This document shows positions 24,928 to 37,071 of a stretch of 64,000 bases of DNA, one piece after another (position 1 is the first letter of the stretch; each line of letters begins with the position of its first letter). A program made the translations under genes and the position numbers. The notes beneath the pieces were generated by a model that saw only the letters and a list, made by a program, of their open reading frames with translations, was not told the origin of the DNA and did not search any database. Source of the stretch: Hirudinaria manillensis (Eukaryota; Annelida; Clitellata; Hirudinida; Hirudinidae); assembly GCA_034509925.1 (NCBI GenBank), contig CM067528.1, positions 1,409,501-1,473,500 of the forward strand. Reading direction: 5' to 3'.

Positions 24928-25897
24928 TATGACCCGAGATCAGTACATTTGTTATGATCTCATATTATAGAAAATATTAATTTAAAGAGCCTTATGTAGT
25001 ATTTTTCGAGGTATTTATGGAAATCTAATTGCTCACGAAATCCGGCAAAGTAAGTGCTAAGTAATTTATCATCACTAAAGTATTTATCATTAATTAATGA
25101 AAATAGATTAATCAATCCGTTACTTGTTTAGTATTGCAGAGACATTTTTGATAAGAACAGAATAAAATAGGCACAGAAAAACAGAAGACCATTAATAATA
25201 CAATAAATATAGTGCACTAATCATATACGTCATACTGTAAATACTATACATACAGGAGTGTAATATTTTCACTTGATTTGTACTCCTAAACTTTGAAATT
25301 ATCCTATAATAAATTTAAAATCTTCTATTTGGAAGTAGTAAATTTATCAAAATGATTATTCTGTCAGTGTGTATATAACTTTTCAAGTCTTTTCAAATGC
25401 GCTTTGTTAGAAAAAAACTACCAACGACATTGAAAAGCAATTTATTGTAATCAATCTAAGAACAAAAAATTATAAGGTTTATTATTAAAATGACATTAAT
25501 CTTGATTTGATAAAGTTATCTCTTTAATCTATTTTTACATTGATCAATCAAAACGCTTCGTGGCCATTTTTGTTGCTTAAGTGAGTTGTTCCATTCGTTC
25601 CGTTAACCTAGCATGACAGTCCTAACTTCAGTTTAGCCATTACAAATATTACAGTAGGTTTAGTACAATACAGTTTAGTGACTTACATTGACAAGTTACT
25701 TTTGAGTAAATTGTCCGTTCCGTTACATATATATATAGTTCAGCAACTTACATTAACAAGATACTTCTGAGTACATTGTCAGCAGACTTATTCTTGTATT
25801 CAGAAGTTTCAAACATTCAAAAACAATAATAAATAAAAAATGGTGCCTAAACTATGCTTGTTGATAAATTAAAATATTTGAAGACCGAAAATCCAGG

Positions 25898-26346
25898 CTA
25901 CGAGTGAACTGCACTTTCACCACTGCTTTCCCTTTCATGGCAGATATATTGAAAGTAAAGTATGTATCGTCCATCTCCACCTATACCAACCAAGTCGATG
26001 TTTCCGAGGCTTGAGTGGCACTCTTGACTAACGTCATCGTACAAGATGTATCTGCATCCTAATATGTGTGTGCACATTCTCTTGCAAGACAGCAGCGTCG
26101 GTTGATACTCCATGTTAAAGTTTCCTTCAGGGAGAGTCGAAGTTCTTCCTTGGGCCATCCAGCAAACTTGAAGTTTTATTAAAATTAAACTTTTTTTTTA
26201 AATTAATTTTTTGACTAAATGTTTCTTAAATTTGTTTTTATTAAAATCTTTGAAACGTTACCCTTTTGGCGTTCAGGATTAACACCCGATATGATCAGCA
26301 TGGAGACCAAAGCGCCAATAAGTATTAAAACGTTAAAATTTGACAT
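25898..26346 (-). CDS. Short secreted PAN-like protein (PAN-D)
   Basis: Exons on the minus strand: 26346..26262, 26166..25898; 354 nt, 117 aa. Exon 1 encodes a signal peptide (MSNFNVLILIGALVSMLIIS). Exon 2 holds the PAN-like module: VCWMAQ, CKRMCTHILGC (C-x3-C-x5-C), ECHSS and YFQYICHE, followed by a short Ser/Glu tail. Unlike its neighbours PAN-C, PAN-E and PAN-F it has two exons and an ordinary ATG inside exon 1. The intron is only 95 nt. A second copy of exon 1 lies at 22171..22255. Confidence 0.8.
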
Positions 26347-27089
26347 TTCGATGCTGTCGAGACAACCCAATTCTTAGTGCTTTAGCTTTTTATAACAAAC
26401 TAAACTGATTTGGAAAATAATAAAATAATGCTGACAAGTATTTATCAACTGATTAATTACAGCTGTCATCTTGAATTGGCAACAAAAGCAATTAAGTTAG
26501 TCTACCGAACTTCAAATTTGAAATGATTAAATTTTGACAGTTGTTGCTAAAACTTGATTGTAAAAGCAACCTATCACCGTCACAGTATCTTTAAAACTGT
26601 TATTATAAATTATAAAATTAAGAAAATTAAATTTCCTAAATATTGAAAAGCATGGGCACCTACAGACGAGCCTTAACAAGTAATGAGTTTATCGAAATCA
26701 TTTGATATGTTTTCTTCTTCCTAATCAATCTCATTAAGGAATAATTACGAGTCATTATATTTGTGATTGATCGATAGTTAAAGCTGATGATTTGCGATAA
26801 TGACTGCCATAAATCGTCCACACAAGTTCCCATAAAATTAATGTCACTAATCGTGAGATCCTTGTAAGATAATGCTTTGTGACTTAGGTAAATATATTCA
26901 TCGATCATTTAATCATGCAGATTAATCATTTTAATTTTTGAGTACATGTCCGTTCCGTTAAATATATATAGTTCAGCAACTTACATTAACAAGCTACTTT
27001 TGAGTACATTGTCAGCAGAGTTGTCCTTGTATTAAGAAGTTTCAAACATTCAAAAACAAAAACAAAAAAAAACGGTGCCAAAACGATGC

Positions 27090-27642
27090 TTAGCAGGAAT
27101 AAAAGTAGATATTGAAATTGCCAGGACTAAATTTGATGGTTCGAGGCTTCACTTCGATTTCATTCAAGTAGCACAGGTTTAAGCCGTGATCGAAGAAAAC
27201 AAATTTGCAATGTTTAATATTGGTGCACAAATGCTGGCAATGACTGAGTTTTTTCGGACGCCTTACAATGAAATGCGTACTTGGAATGCTGGCTTTCTTA
27301 CTTTGAACTCTCCAGCAAGTAACGTTCCCGATATCTGAATTTTATTGTTTGGATTTTATTTGAATTTATCTCCTTAAAAACATTTTGTAAAGGAAAATCA
27401 TGATATTCAAGATAACGTTGATCGTAACTAACATGTCCATACTTTTTGGCTTTGAATGGATTATGATAATTCTAACTAATACTAACCACTTGCATTACAA
27501 GCATTCAACAATAGTAACAAAAGTCCGATCCAAATTTTAATATCCTGAAAAGATTTGTTTAATCCAAATATTTATCGAATTAAAATCGAGATGCATTACA
27601 ATTGGAAATAATTTTCGATATTTTGAACAATAATCTTACCAT
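27090..27642 (-). CDS. Short secreted PAN-like protein (PAN-F)
   Basis: Exons on the minus strand: ...27642..27640 (ATG), 27544..27487, 27334..27090; 306 nt, 101 aa. The start codon again ends exon 1 and is followed by GTAAGA. Exon 2 (58 nt) encodes DIKIWIGLLLLLNACNAS, a clear signal peptide. Exon 3 has VTCWRV, CQHLCTNIKHC, LCYLN and terminal YFYSC. It is the closest relative of PAN-E (both keep VFFDH before the fifth Cys) and arose with it by segmental duplication. Confidence 0.75.
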
Positions 27643-28278
27643 TTCAAAGCAATAGTTTGACTTAGTTAGTCTTTAGTAACCTCAAATTGGAGAACATGTG
27701 ATAACGTATCTTCTCTGGTCCTGTTTGGATGTCAAAGAACGCTTATAAAACCATCAGCGGAAGTAATTAACAGTCATTATTGACATCAATCATTAATCTT
27801 TGTAATCTTTGGCTCTGATAATCCTGCCATTGAAAAGTTAAGCATATCAGAACCGCGAATAAACGTACTTTAATATTTTAGGAAATTTTGATTTTGAAGA
27901 GTTTCTAGATTGTCAGATTGTTACCGGAAGAGGCCGCGATTTTATCTGTTTTTTTTTTAATATTTACAAAGTAATCTTTTAAGCAGTGATTGTAAAAGAT
28001 GACAGTGCAAGGCGGCTTATAAGACGCAGACATTTTGGATTGTTTTTATTTATAAATTTTGCTACGATTTACTCCTAATAAATTCTCTCGCAGAAAGACA
28101 TCATTACGATCGCAGATGAAATAACAAAGGAACCAAAGTTAAAAAGAATTCTGATATCAAGTTTCTATTTCACGTCAATCAATCAATAAATGAATTTATT
28201 CAGAAAATCTAATTTAAAGTTAATTTTGCAATTTTGCAATTTATTTATTTTTGTGCTCCAATGTCCTTTTCAAATGTG

Positions 28279-29632
28279 TTATTCCAAATCGAGATTCGGA
28301 CGTTGAAGTCTGACAAATCTTGGAGGATCTCTCACTGCCCCGTTTTCATCAGCCTCCACCAAAATGTACCCAAAATCTCCGTAATCGTCCCCATAGTCGT
28401 AGACCTTTTGTACGATGATCTGCAGAAAATTCAATTTCAGGTTTTTATTGTTTGTTTTTCTTTTAAATTTATTTAAAAGGTCAGTTAATTAGCGAAATAA
28501 ATTGATGAGGATAGAGAATTAGATGATTTGTAAACATTTATAAACAATTATAAACATTTATAACTTCTGTTAAGAATCTCACCTTCGTATCAGGAATCAC
28601 TTTTTTAATGAAGTCCACAGCTTCGCAGTAGCTCTGATCGTAAATCAAATTAACATTTCATTAATATTTTATTAATTTATATTTAAATTTAAAGAATTAA
28701 ATTTGTTTTTCAAACTAATATCAAAATATCGAATTCAATTTACCATCTTTACTGCTTTTTGCAAAAGACGCAAATCGGGTTCTAGGGAAAAATAAATTAA
28801 GTTAAAAAATAATTGTTATTTACATTTAACGTGTTATCGTTTATACTTCACTACCTAATCCAGAATATCTTGGGGCTAGAATGACAGTGTCCTCGTCATT
28901 AACAACCAGTCTTATGGCATTGAAATAGGCCTCTTCAGGATACATTTTGTATTCGGTCGCAGGATAAATTTTAAACTTTAAAAATAATTATTCACATTTA
29001 TTTGCTCAGCATTATTTAATGAAACAATTTAGTTGATATATAATTAAAATTAAATTAAAAATATCTTTAAATAAAATGACTGATTGAAACAAACAATGCA
29101 GAAGATATATTTATTAATATTTTATAATATTTTATTTTTAAATCTATTCCTTAACCTAAGATGTTACCTTGATCCCTGGCATTTCAGCTGACAGCAACTT
29201 TTTCACTTCGTCCAGACTCTGAAGAAATAATTTGCAACTTTTAAGATAATTTATTTAATATTATTTAGGTAATTTCTTTTATTTTAGTTAGGGATGTTAA
29301 AAAAAATTCAATTATTTAAAAATATTCTATTGTATTGTTTTACAGCTTCACCTTGTTGGTATGTTCATCCCAAGATTTGCTGGCATACTTGAATCCTTGC
29401 TTATGAGTGATCAAGCTTAAAACTGCGGATATAAAAATAATTTCAACATAACTTAATTGAATAAGGAAGATATTTATTTTAAATAATGCTGCAGGTTCAG
29501 CAACAACAAATTGAAAAATACTGAATTAACAAAACTGAAAACTTCTACAAATATTTGGTCGACTCAATACTCACCTTCAGTGATCAGGCAAGCCACAAAA
29601 GGCAGATAGAACATGGCTTTAGGCAGAAACAT
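28279..29632 (-). CDS. Secreted two-domain potato-inhibitor-I-like protein (gene H)
   Basis: Exons on the minus strand: 29632..29575, 29422..29352, 29218..29168, 28975..28855, 28781..28744, 28633..28583, 28419..28279; 531 nt, 176 aa. Signal peptide MFLPKAMFYLPFVACLITE (a second in-frame ATG at 29614 gives a 13-residue version closer to the family). Domain 1: helix exon SLDEVKKLLSAEMPGIK, then strand IRLVVNDEDTVILAP. Domain 2: EPDLRLLQKAVKM, helix exon SYCEAVDFIKKVIPDTK, then YILVEADENGAVRDPP. The domain 2 loop is acidic and lacks the GT of other members (YDYGDDYGDFG), so it may not inhibit in the standard way. It is the only inhibitor-like gene on the minus strand. Confidence 0.82.
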
Positions 29633-32207
29633 GTCGATAAGAAAATTCTAAACCTTTACTACAATATATCCTCTGAACTTGAGAAATTTTTACGGCTTTC
29701 TACGGACTTTAGACTGTTATTTATTGAAAATTTCTCACACATCAGGCCTTAAAATCGATCGAAAATTGCCATCGATTCTTGAACGATAACAGAAAATATT
29801 TTCAACTGGTGAAGAAAATAGAAATCGTACCAATAATCCCGCGCCTCGATAACAAAAGAGCCACCTGTTTTATGAAATCGTTTGAGTTTTTTTTTCTTAA
29901 TTCCAATTTTTTGTCTTAATTAATTAATAAAGATATTTATTGACTTTGTTGTGATTCACAATCTTTTTTTGATGCAATTTATTTTGTTATTCGGGAAATT
30001 TAATGGATTTGTTTGGATTCTGAAATAAATAAACCAAATCTTTGTTTAATCTTTTTAATAATTCAGTTCAAATAGAAATAAATTTATCAATAAATCGATT
30101 TTATCTTTTAATCCGTCATGTTTTGATTACATCAATAACAAGCGGAAGGTAGTATAATATAATATAATATAATATAATATAATATAATATAATATAATAT
30201 AATATAATATATAATATAATATAATATAATATAATATAATATAATATAATATAATATAATATAATATAATATAATATAATATAATATAATATAATATAAT
30301 ATAATATAATATAATATAATATAATATAATATAATATAATATAATATATAATATATAATATATAATATAATATAATATAATATAATATAATTTAATATAA
30401 TATAATATAATATAATAATTTATATTGGTAGCGATCAAGAAGAAAGTGAAGAAAACAGAGCTGTGGACAAAAACACATCTAACTATTTCTTAGTAGAATT
30501 AAGCAACCATTAAATTCAAAAATAAAACTGAATTAATAATAGATAAATATATAATAAGAATGAAATTAATGAATGAAAGTGGTCTTGATAATAAAAATAT
30601 GATTCCTTTCAAAGCGAATGCCACAAGATCCGGCCATAACTGCCCTCTGTCGTTTAAAATCACGAACTATTTCTATTATTATTCTTACAACAAAATCAAG
30701 CTCCTTTTCTCATTTTCACACGACGAATTATTATTATTATTAATATTATTATTATTATTGTTGTTATTGTTTTTTTTTCTGTTAATATAATTGTGTATAT
30801 GCCAGTGACGTCATTTGCTAGTCATGCCATAGTCCTGACGATCAATACACCATAATTCTTCAATATGCCGGTCTGACAATTATCCCACGTAGTTTAGAAC
30901 TTACTAAATTTAGAACTAACGTGTCTGAGGTCTGGACGAGTGAATGAAGAACTTAAATTGATTAATTGAATTAAATTTCCCGTAATTTTACTCAATCCCA
31001 TTTCTAATCCCCAGTAAATTTTAAAAAAAATTCCATCTCTCAATCCTCCATAGAGTCTCTACACCTGCCAATGTAACTCACAAAATCAATTTATGTGACG
31101 CCAATTTTATGGTCACAAATTACTTGGCAACAATCTGAATGGCTTTTCTTCGTGGAAAGATTATTCCACTTGCCAATACTTTAATTAATTCGTAAATGAA
31201 ATTCCAACTAATTCCAAAGTCCAACAAACAACGTCCTTGCAATTCTTAGACACTGGTGAAATGAACACAAATTGGTTTCCTTATTATAATTTTATTGATA
31301 ATTGACTTATTATTATAATTTCAAAAGATAATGAGATATGATACTTACACGACAATAAAAAAAAACAATTCAAGGAACCCGAAAGAGTAATTAGCATCGA
31401 AAGTGCAAATAAAGTCATTAATAGTTGACCAAACGCTGCTCTTACGAAATGGTCGATTGAGTTTCATCGCTGCAATAATTCTTGAAAGTAGCTATTTGTT
31501 GATGTTGTTGGTGTGTTGTTATTGTTGCATATCGATCAGATTCATCGTCAACTAACACGGATTAAAAAGTAATTATTAGTGTGACATCAATTAATAATGC
31601 CCAACAATGGCAAGACTAGGATCCTAAAATTGGCCAAAATTTCTGGGTAAATTCAGGTAGTTTTATTTTTTCAGGTCAAAAATGAATCATGTGAGGGGCA
31701 CATTGTTTGGGTTGAGGAGGCATTTGTCCCTGTTTCGATAGACACGTGATTATCAGCCAATTATCAATTGACAAAAATTGTCAAAATTGAAAAGTCAAAC
31801 TTAGATTTCCATCGTCACTAAAAGCCACATGCTATGGACATAAAAGAATTCTAGAAAACTAGAATTCATTATTCATGTTCAAACAACAGTAACTTGACTA
31901 TTAAAATATCGATCCCATTTTCGTCAACAAAAAAAAATTATGAACATGATGACGAAAAGAGGCGACGCAAAAGCAGAAACACAAAACAGAATTATGCAAA
32001 TGGCTTTGTTGCAAGCACAGCATTATCAGCTTCTCGCAAACGTGACTAACAACAAGGCATTCAATGGCAGCTTAAAAAAGGAACATTAAGCGCTATATCC
32101 GGCTTTCTTCGATTATATTTAGCAAGAAGTTTCATAGGTTTGAGCGACTATTTAGCCACGAAAAAAGGAATAATTCGTCCTTCTGAAATTGATTGAAACG
32201 AAGTAAA
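29633..32207. other. Intergenic region, AT-rich
   Basis: Lies between genes H and K1, which are divergent, so both promoters should be here. It holds the ATAAT pentamer array (30150-30412) and a small ATT repeat near 30728-30760. No exon with family similarity or coherent splice sites was found. Confidence 0.6.
30150..30412. repeat. (ATAAT)n pentanucleotide satellite
   Basis: About 50 units of period five with a few phase slips near 30211, 30345-30362 and 30391. It produces a false Tyr/Ile-rich open frame of about 100 residues on the minus strand. Confidence 0.95.
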
Positions 32208-33896
32208 ATGTTGAGGGGGTTTATTGTCTTCGGATGTTTCGCTGCCATAGGTAGGGTATCTTTTGATTTTAGACAGGACAATCAACAAGAATAAAACGAT
32301 TTACATTGAAAAGAACTGGAATATAATTGCATTTGTACTGAAATCAATTGATAAATTGAAAAACTCAATAAATGATGTTGATGCTCTGACATTATGCAAA
32401 ATCCACCCAGCGAAAAAGAAACAGCTGGCCTACAATTATAATAATTAATGCTCTTGTCACAGGCTGAATATCATGGCTTTTTAAATAATTTGACCTTGTT
32501 ATAATCAGCAATTATAGTCTGAAAATTATGCCGAATTTGATAATTACGGATGCTTAGATAATATCTAAAATAAAACCCTTCACCAGCAACAGCCATGATT
32601 GCCCTCGACCCTGGGTTCCAATCAGAAGAAGTAAAATGGCCTCAATTCATAAATCAGGTAATAAAAGTTATTTATTTATTATTATTATTTTTTTCGTGTA
32701 ATAAACTTTTCATATTGAAATTATGACCTTCATACTTCATATAATACTTCAATAGCAATTTGAATATTGCCAATTTTTCTGAAAAAAAAGAAACAAAAAT
32801 AAAACTGAACAATTTTATTTTTCAAGACGAGAATAAAAGTTCAGGAAGAGCTTTCTAAAATCTTTCCAAACGTGGAGGTACAATCCGTTTTTACATTTTC
32901 CATGCAGACTGTAATGAGTACATTTTCTATATTCCTATTCCTGTAGCAACAAAAGGACGTATTTTAATTTTAAATTTCATTTTCATAACAGTTCAAAGTA
33001 TTCTCAGTTAAGGACCCAAACAGATTGATGGAAGAATTCTTCTCAAATAGAATCAAAATCGTTGTTGATGACAACGACATTGTTGTGGAAGCACCTGTTT
33101 TCTTTGGACAAAGTAGGAAAAATATTCTACTTTTGTTTTGAGCAAGTATTCAGAAATACTTTTAAATTTTAAATACGTTAACTACATTATTTTGCTTTTT
33201 ATTTATTTTAGTATTACTTAAAAATTGTGTATTAGTCATTGTTTCTGATTAATATGCGAAGTTTACATTTAATTATGCCAGAGCCAGATTTGACTTTTGC
33301 CCAGAAACTCTTAGGGAAGGTATGAATTAAATTTGAGCCGACGAAACGATTTTTTAAAATCTAAGGTAGACAGCAATTGATCACCTTAACATGAATTATT
33401 GATTAATTTAATTTAACTATTTAATAATAATTCGAACTTATTTCCAAGAATGAAGTCTGATTTGGATTATCAATATCCGGAAGATATTTTGTTTAGGAAC
33501 AGATAAGATTTAGAATTCTTTGAATTTATTACATTACATTGTTGCAGCTTAGAGTAAAGTCCATTTTGTTTTGACTTGATTTCCACATTTTCAGAATTGG
33601 AAAGTGGTGGAGGAAGCCGTAATCAAAGCCTTGCCCACTGCCACGGTACTTACAAATCTTTTTGTTAGCTAGACAAATGGTATCATTTAATGATCTATTC
33701 ACAAAGTCATTTAACCATATGTTTTCGTATTTATAAAAGCTATTTACATTAAATCCAGGTTGTTGTGGAGCAAAATGGAACCAGGATTAGCACCCATAAT
33801 GATCAGGGAGGCAACTACGTCCTCGTCGTTGCGGATTCAGATAACATCGTCAACAAAATGCCGGTATATGTCAGGGTGCCCAAAAGTAAACCTTAA
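32208..33896 (+). CDS. Secreted two-domain potato-inhibitor-I-like protein K1
   Basis: Exons: 32208..32250, 32593..32657, 32827..32877, 32992..33112, 33282..33319, 33595..33645, 33759..33896; 507 nt, 168 aa. Signal peptide MLRGFIVFGCFAAI. Domain 1: KWPQFINQ, helix exon TRIKVQEELSKIFPNVE, strand NRIKIVVDDNDIVVEAP. Domain 2: PDLTFAQKLLGK, helix exon NWKVVEEAVIKALPTAT, loop GTRISTHND, strand NYVLVVADSDNIV ending YVRVP. WP-x-F/L, P-N-V and R-I-x-I-V-V-D-x-N are typical of potato inhibitor I proteins such as eglin c. Exons 5-7 are close to K6. Intron 1 differs from K2-K6 and has no LINE relic; the upstream region also lacks their shared promoter block. It appears to be the older end of the array. 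Confidence 0.85.
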
Positions 33897-34239
33897 GCTG
33901 GAATCTGTCAGTTGAGAGATTGGAGTTCCGTGACATTCTGAGGAATAATATTTTAAAAAATATTTTTAAATTGTTCAGTATTTCTGTTTTATACCATTTA
34001 TTTTGTCCACCGAATTTTTTAATGCGATATATTCGAATTGAATTGCTTTGAAACTAATTTATTCTTTTTGGTTTCCGTTTAAATTATTAATTATAGAAAA
34101 TTGCAAATTTGGTTTTTTTCCGATTTCTCTAATAATAAGAAAAATGCAATACTATAATAAAGTTTATTAGAGTTCAGAACGGGACAGGTTTACCGAGACT
34201 CACCTAACATTATCACATATTATCAAAGTGCATATCTGT

Positions 34240-34405
34240 TATTTTCACTTTTCACTTTTTAATCGAAGGTATTTTAAATTGAATTGTACTTAAATAACAA
34301 TAAGATAAGCATAGATAGACGTCTGTATAAAACACACAATTTGAGCAACGCTTACTTTGTTCTGCTAGCATCTGTAACTTGGTATAATCATTGAAAATTT
34401 ATACG
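34240..34405 (+). promoter_or_regulatory. Shared promoter block of K2-K6 (K2 copy)
   Basis: Upstream of K2 lies a block repeated almost unchanged before K3, K4, K5 and K6: a GATA-type site AGATAAG (34303-34309), a TATA box TATAAAA (34326-34332) and a conserved 5' UTR (gagcaacgcttactttgttc) running to the ATG. TATA boxes of the other copies: 37001, 40808, 43819 and 49984. Distance from TATA to ATG is about 65-80 bases. GATA factors often drive gut or epidermal secretory genes; that link is inference. Confidence 0.65.
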
Positions 34406-36300
34406 ATGTTAGCGAAATACTTCGTCTTTCTGTGCTTAATCAGCACCGGTTAGTTATTCAGTCTTCTGTAAACTTTATTTTATTCCAATTTCAGTTCATT
34501 AAGTGATTGTATTAACTAAGAAATTACAATCATTTATTTATTTATTTTTCTAAACAAAATAAAAGGTCATCCGATGACCTCTTACACATTTTGTAGTAGC
34601 GTTAGACAACAGAAAATAGAGTGAAACGGAAACAAGCAACATTGTAAATAGAAAATCAGGTTCTCTTAATGGAGAGGTAGTTATTTAGGTTTAAGGATGA
34701 CACGATTTGAAGCAAGAAATTGTTGAGAAGTGAGTGACATCATATGGTAGTGAGTTCCAGGGTTTGATAATGCGGTTGATGAATTGTGACTGGTGGAGCA
34801 TTTCTCTTGGCGTAAGCGAAGGGGGTGACCACGGGTTCTGGAGGGTCGAAAGTTAGGGAATTGTGGAGTGCTGCATTTAACATGACCTTGGAACATTTTG
34901 TTACATAGGCATAAATCGTGGCTAATACGTCGATGTTCAAGTGTTTTAAGTCCAAATTGTTGTAATCTGCTATGGTATGGCAGTGTTCTGAAGCCGGATT
35001 TATAAACTAAATTTTAGAAATTATGCCGAATTTCATAATTACGGATCCTTAGATAATATCACAAAAACCCTTGACCAGCAACAGCCATGATTAAAAGCAC
35101 ACCTGGGTTCCAATGGGAAACATTGAAATGGCCTCATTTAGTACATCAGGTAATATATCATATTTAATAATTTATTTATTTATTATTATTTTTGTATACA
35201 TCAATGTCAAAAACTTTTCATATTGAAATTACGAAATTCATACTTCAAAAACTTTTCAAAAGCAATTTGAATATTGCCAATTTTTCTGGAATAAAAAAAA
35301 AAACCAAAATAAAACTGAACAATTTTATTTTTCAAGAAAAGAATTAAAGTTCAGGAAGAGCTCTCTAAAATATTACCAAACGTGGAGGTACAATCCGTTT
35401 TTACATTTTCAATGCAGACTGTAATGAGTACATTTTCTTTATTCCTATTCCTGTAGCAACAAAAAAAATTATTGTAATTTTAAATTTTATTTTCATAACA
35501 GTTCAAAGTATTCTCAGTTAAGGACTCAAACAGATTCACGGAAGAATTTTTCTTTGACAGAATCAAAATCGTTGTTGATGACAACGACATTGTTGTGGAA
35601 GCACCTGAATTCGTTGGAGATAGTAGGAAAAACATTCTACTTTTGTTTTGAGCTAGTATTCAGAAATACTTTTAAATTTTAAATACTTTAACTACATTAC
35701 TTTGCTTGTTATTTATTTTTAGTATTATTTAAAAAATGTGTATTAGTCATTGTTTCTAATTAATATGCTAAGTTTACATTTAATTATGCCAGAGCCAAAT
35801 TTCACTTTTGCCAAGAAACTCTTAGGGCAGGTACGAATTTTTTCCCAAGAATGAAGTCTGATTTGGATTATAAATATCTTACAAAATAATTATTTTGTTT
35901 AGGAACAGATAAGATTCAGAATTCTTTGAATTTATTACATTACATTGTTGCAGCTTAGAGTAAAGTCCATTTTGTTTTGACTTGATTTCCACATTTTCAG
36001 AAATGGAACGTGATGAAGTATGCCGTGACTAAAGCTTTGCCCACTACCAAGGTACTTAAAGATCTTTTTGTTAGCTAGACAATTAGTATCATTTAATGAT
36101 CTATTCATTTAACCATATGTTTTCGTATTTATAAAAGCTATTTACTTTAAATCCAGGTCGTTGTGGAGCAAGGTGGAACCAGGATTAGCAGCTATAATCG
36201 GGGAGACAACTACGTCCTCATCAAGGCAGATCCCGATGACATCGTCAGAAAAATGCCGGAGTATGTCAGGGTGCCCAGAAGTAACTATTGGTATTGGTAA
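34406..36300 (+). CDS. Secreted two-domain potato-inhibitor-I-like protein K2
   Basis: Exons: 34406..34448, 35085..35149, 35337..35387, 35502..35622, 35793..35830, 36001..36051, 36157..36300; 513 nt, 170 aa. Signal peptide MLAKYFVFLCLIST. Domain 1: LKWPHLVHQ, KRIKVQEELSKILPNVE, DRIKIVVDDNDIVVEAP. Domain 2: PNFTFAKKLLGQ, KWNVMKYAVTKALPTTK, loop GTRISSYNRG, NYVLIKADPDDIVRKMP, then an unusual aromatic end NYWYW. Introns 2-6 are very close to those of K4-K6. Intron 1 contains a LINE 3' relic. A polyadenylation signal AATAAA lies at 36451-36456. Confidence 0.85.
34550..35000 (-). mobile_element. LINE (non-LTR retrotransposon) 3' relic in K2 intron 1
   Basis: A 5'-truncated piece on the minus strand: the C-terminal end of an ORF2-type reverse transcriptase protein (TRGHPLRLRQEKCSTS, then the region ending in NSLPYDVTNCSTFSCF as seen in the K6 copy) followed by a 3' UTR ending near 34550. 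The frame is broken in this copy (open pieces 34681-34896 and 34740-34955 are in different frames). The same relic sits in intron 1 of K3-K6. Confidence 0.75.
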
Positions 36301-36566
36301 CTAAGCTGGAATCTGTCAGTTGAGAGAATGGAGTTCCTTGACGTTCTGATGATTAATAATTTAAAAATATACTTGAATTGTTCAGTATTTCATTTCTTTT
36401 TTCGGCTATTTAATTTGCCCACTAACTCTTATTTAAAGCGCAATGATCGAAATAAATTTACTTTGAAATTAAGTTATCTTGTTTGTTCCGTTTAATTTAT
36501 TAATTTCTTTCAAATTTCAAAGTTGGGTTGCTTGAGATTTCTCTACAAATAAATCTATAATGCTAT

Positions 36567-36822
36567 TGTAATAACTCGGGGTCCTCAAACTAATAACGGA
36601 AGGTCAGGTTTATTAAAAGTGTTCAGATGGCTTGAAAGATGTAAAATGATTAATTGTCTAAGTCTCGGAATCTGATGTTTCAATAACTCTCGCTCTACTT
36701 TTCTAGATAACTCTATTTGTAGAGGTTCACAACCAAAGAATCTGAATTGTACCTTGAACATTAATTAATTATTAAATTAATTAGCAATATAATTTAATTA
36801 CCTGGATCCAGGGATCCAGCAC
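36567..36822 (+). mobile_element. TA-flanked MITE-like repeat, copy in K2-K3 spacer
   Basis: Begins TTGTAATAAC after TA and ends near cctggatccagggatcc. Further copies: 40396-40632 (5' end missing), 43405-43638, 49468-49733, and an inverted copy at 42666-42971 inside K4 intron 6. No coding capacity. The inner part near cctggatccagg is palindromic. Confidence 0.7.
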
Positions 36823-37071
36823 TGTAATACAGTTTATCAAAGTTCAGAACGGGGCAAATATATTTAAACACAATTAACATTATCGCATTATTTAAGTGCA
36901 TATCATTTGCAATTGTCACTTTTTAATCGAAGATGTTTTAAAATTAATTGAATTTAATTGTACTTAAATAACACATAAGATAAGCATAGATAAACGTCAG
37001 TATAAAACACATAATTTGAGCAACGCTTACTTTGTTCTGCTGACTTGGTATAATCAGTGAAAATTTATACG

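Noticed and set aside
27360-27460. Possible signal peptide MDMLVTINVILNIMIF on the minus strand upstream of PAN-F exon 3
   Set aside because: It has no usable donor in phase 1; the exon at 27487-27544 fits size, phase and sequence of the paralogues.
30127-30438. Minus-strand open frame of 103 residues, Tyr/Ile/Leu-rich
   Set aside because: Pure translation of the ATAAT pentamer array, with a five-residue period and no other content.
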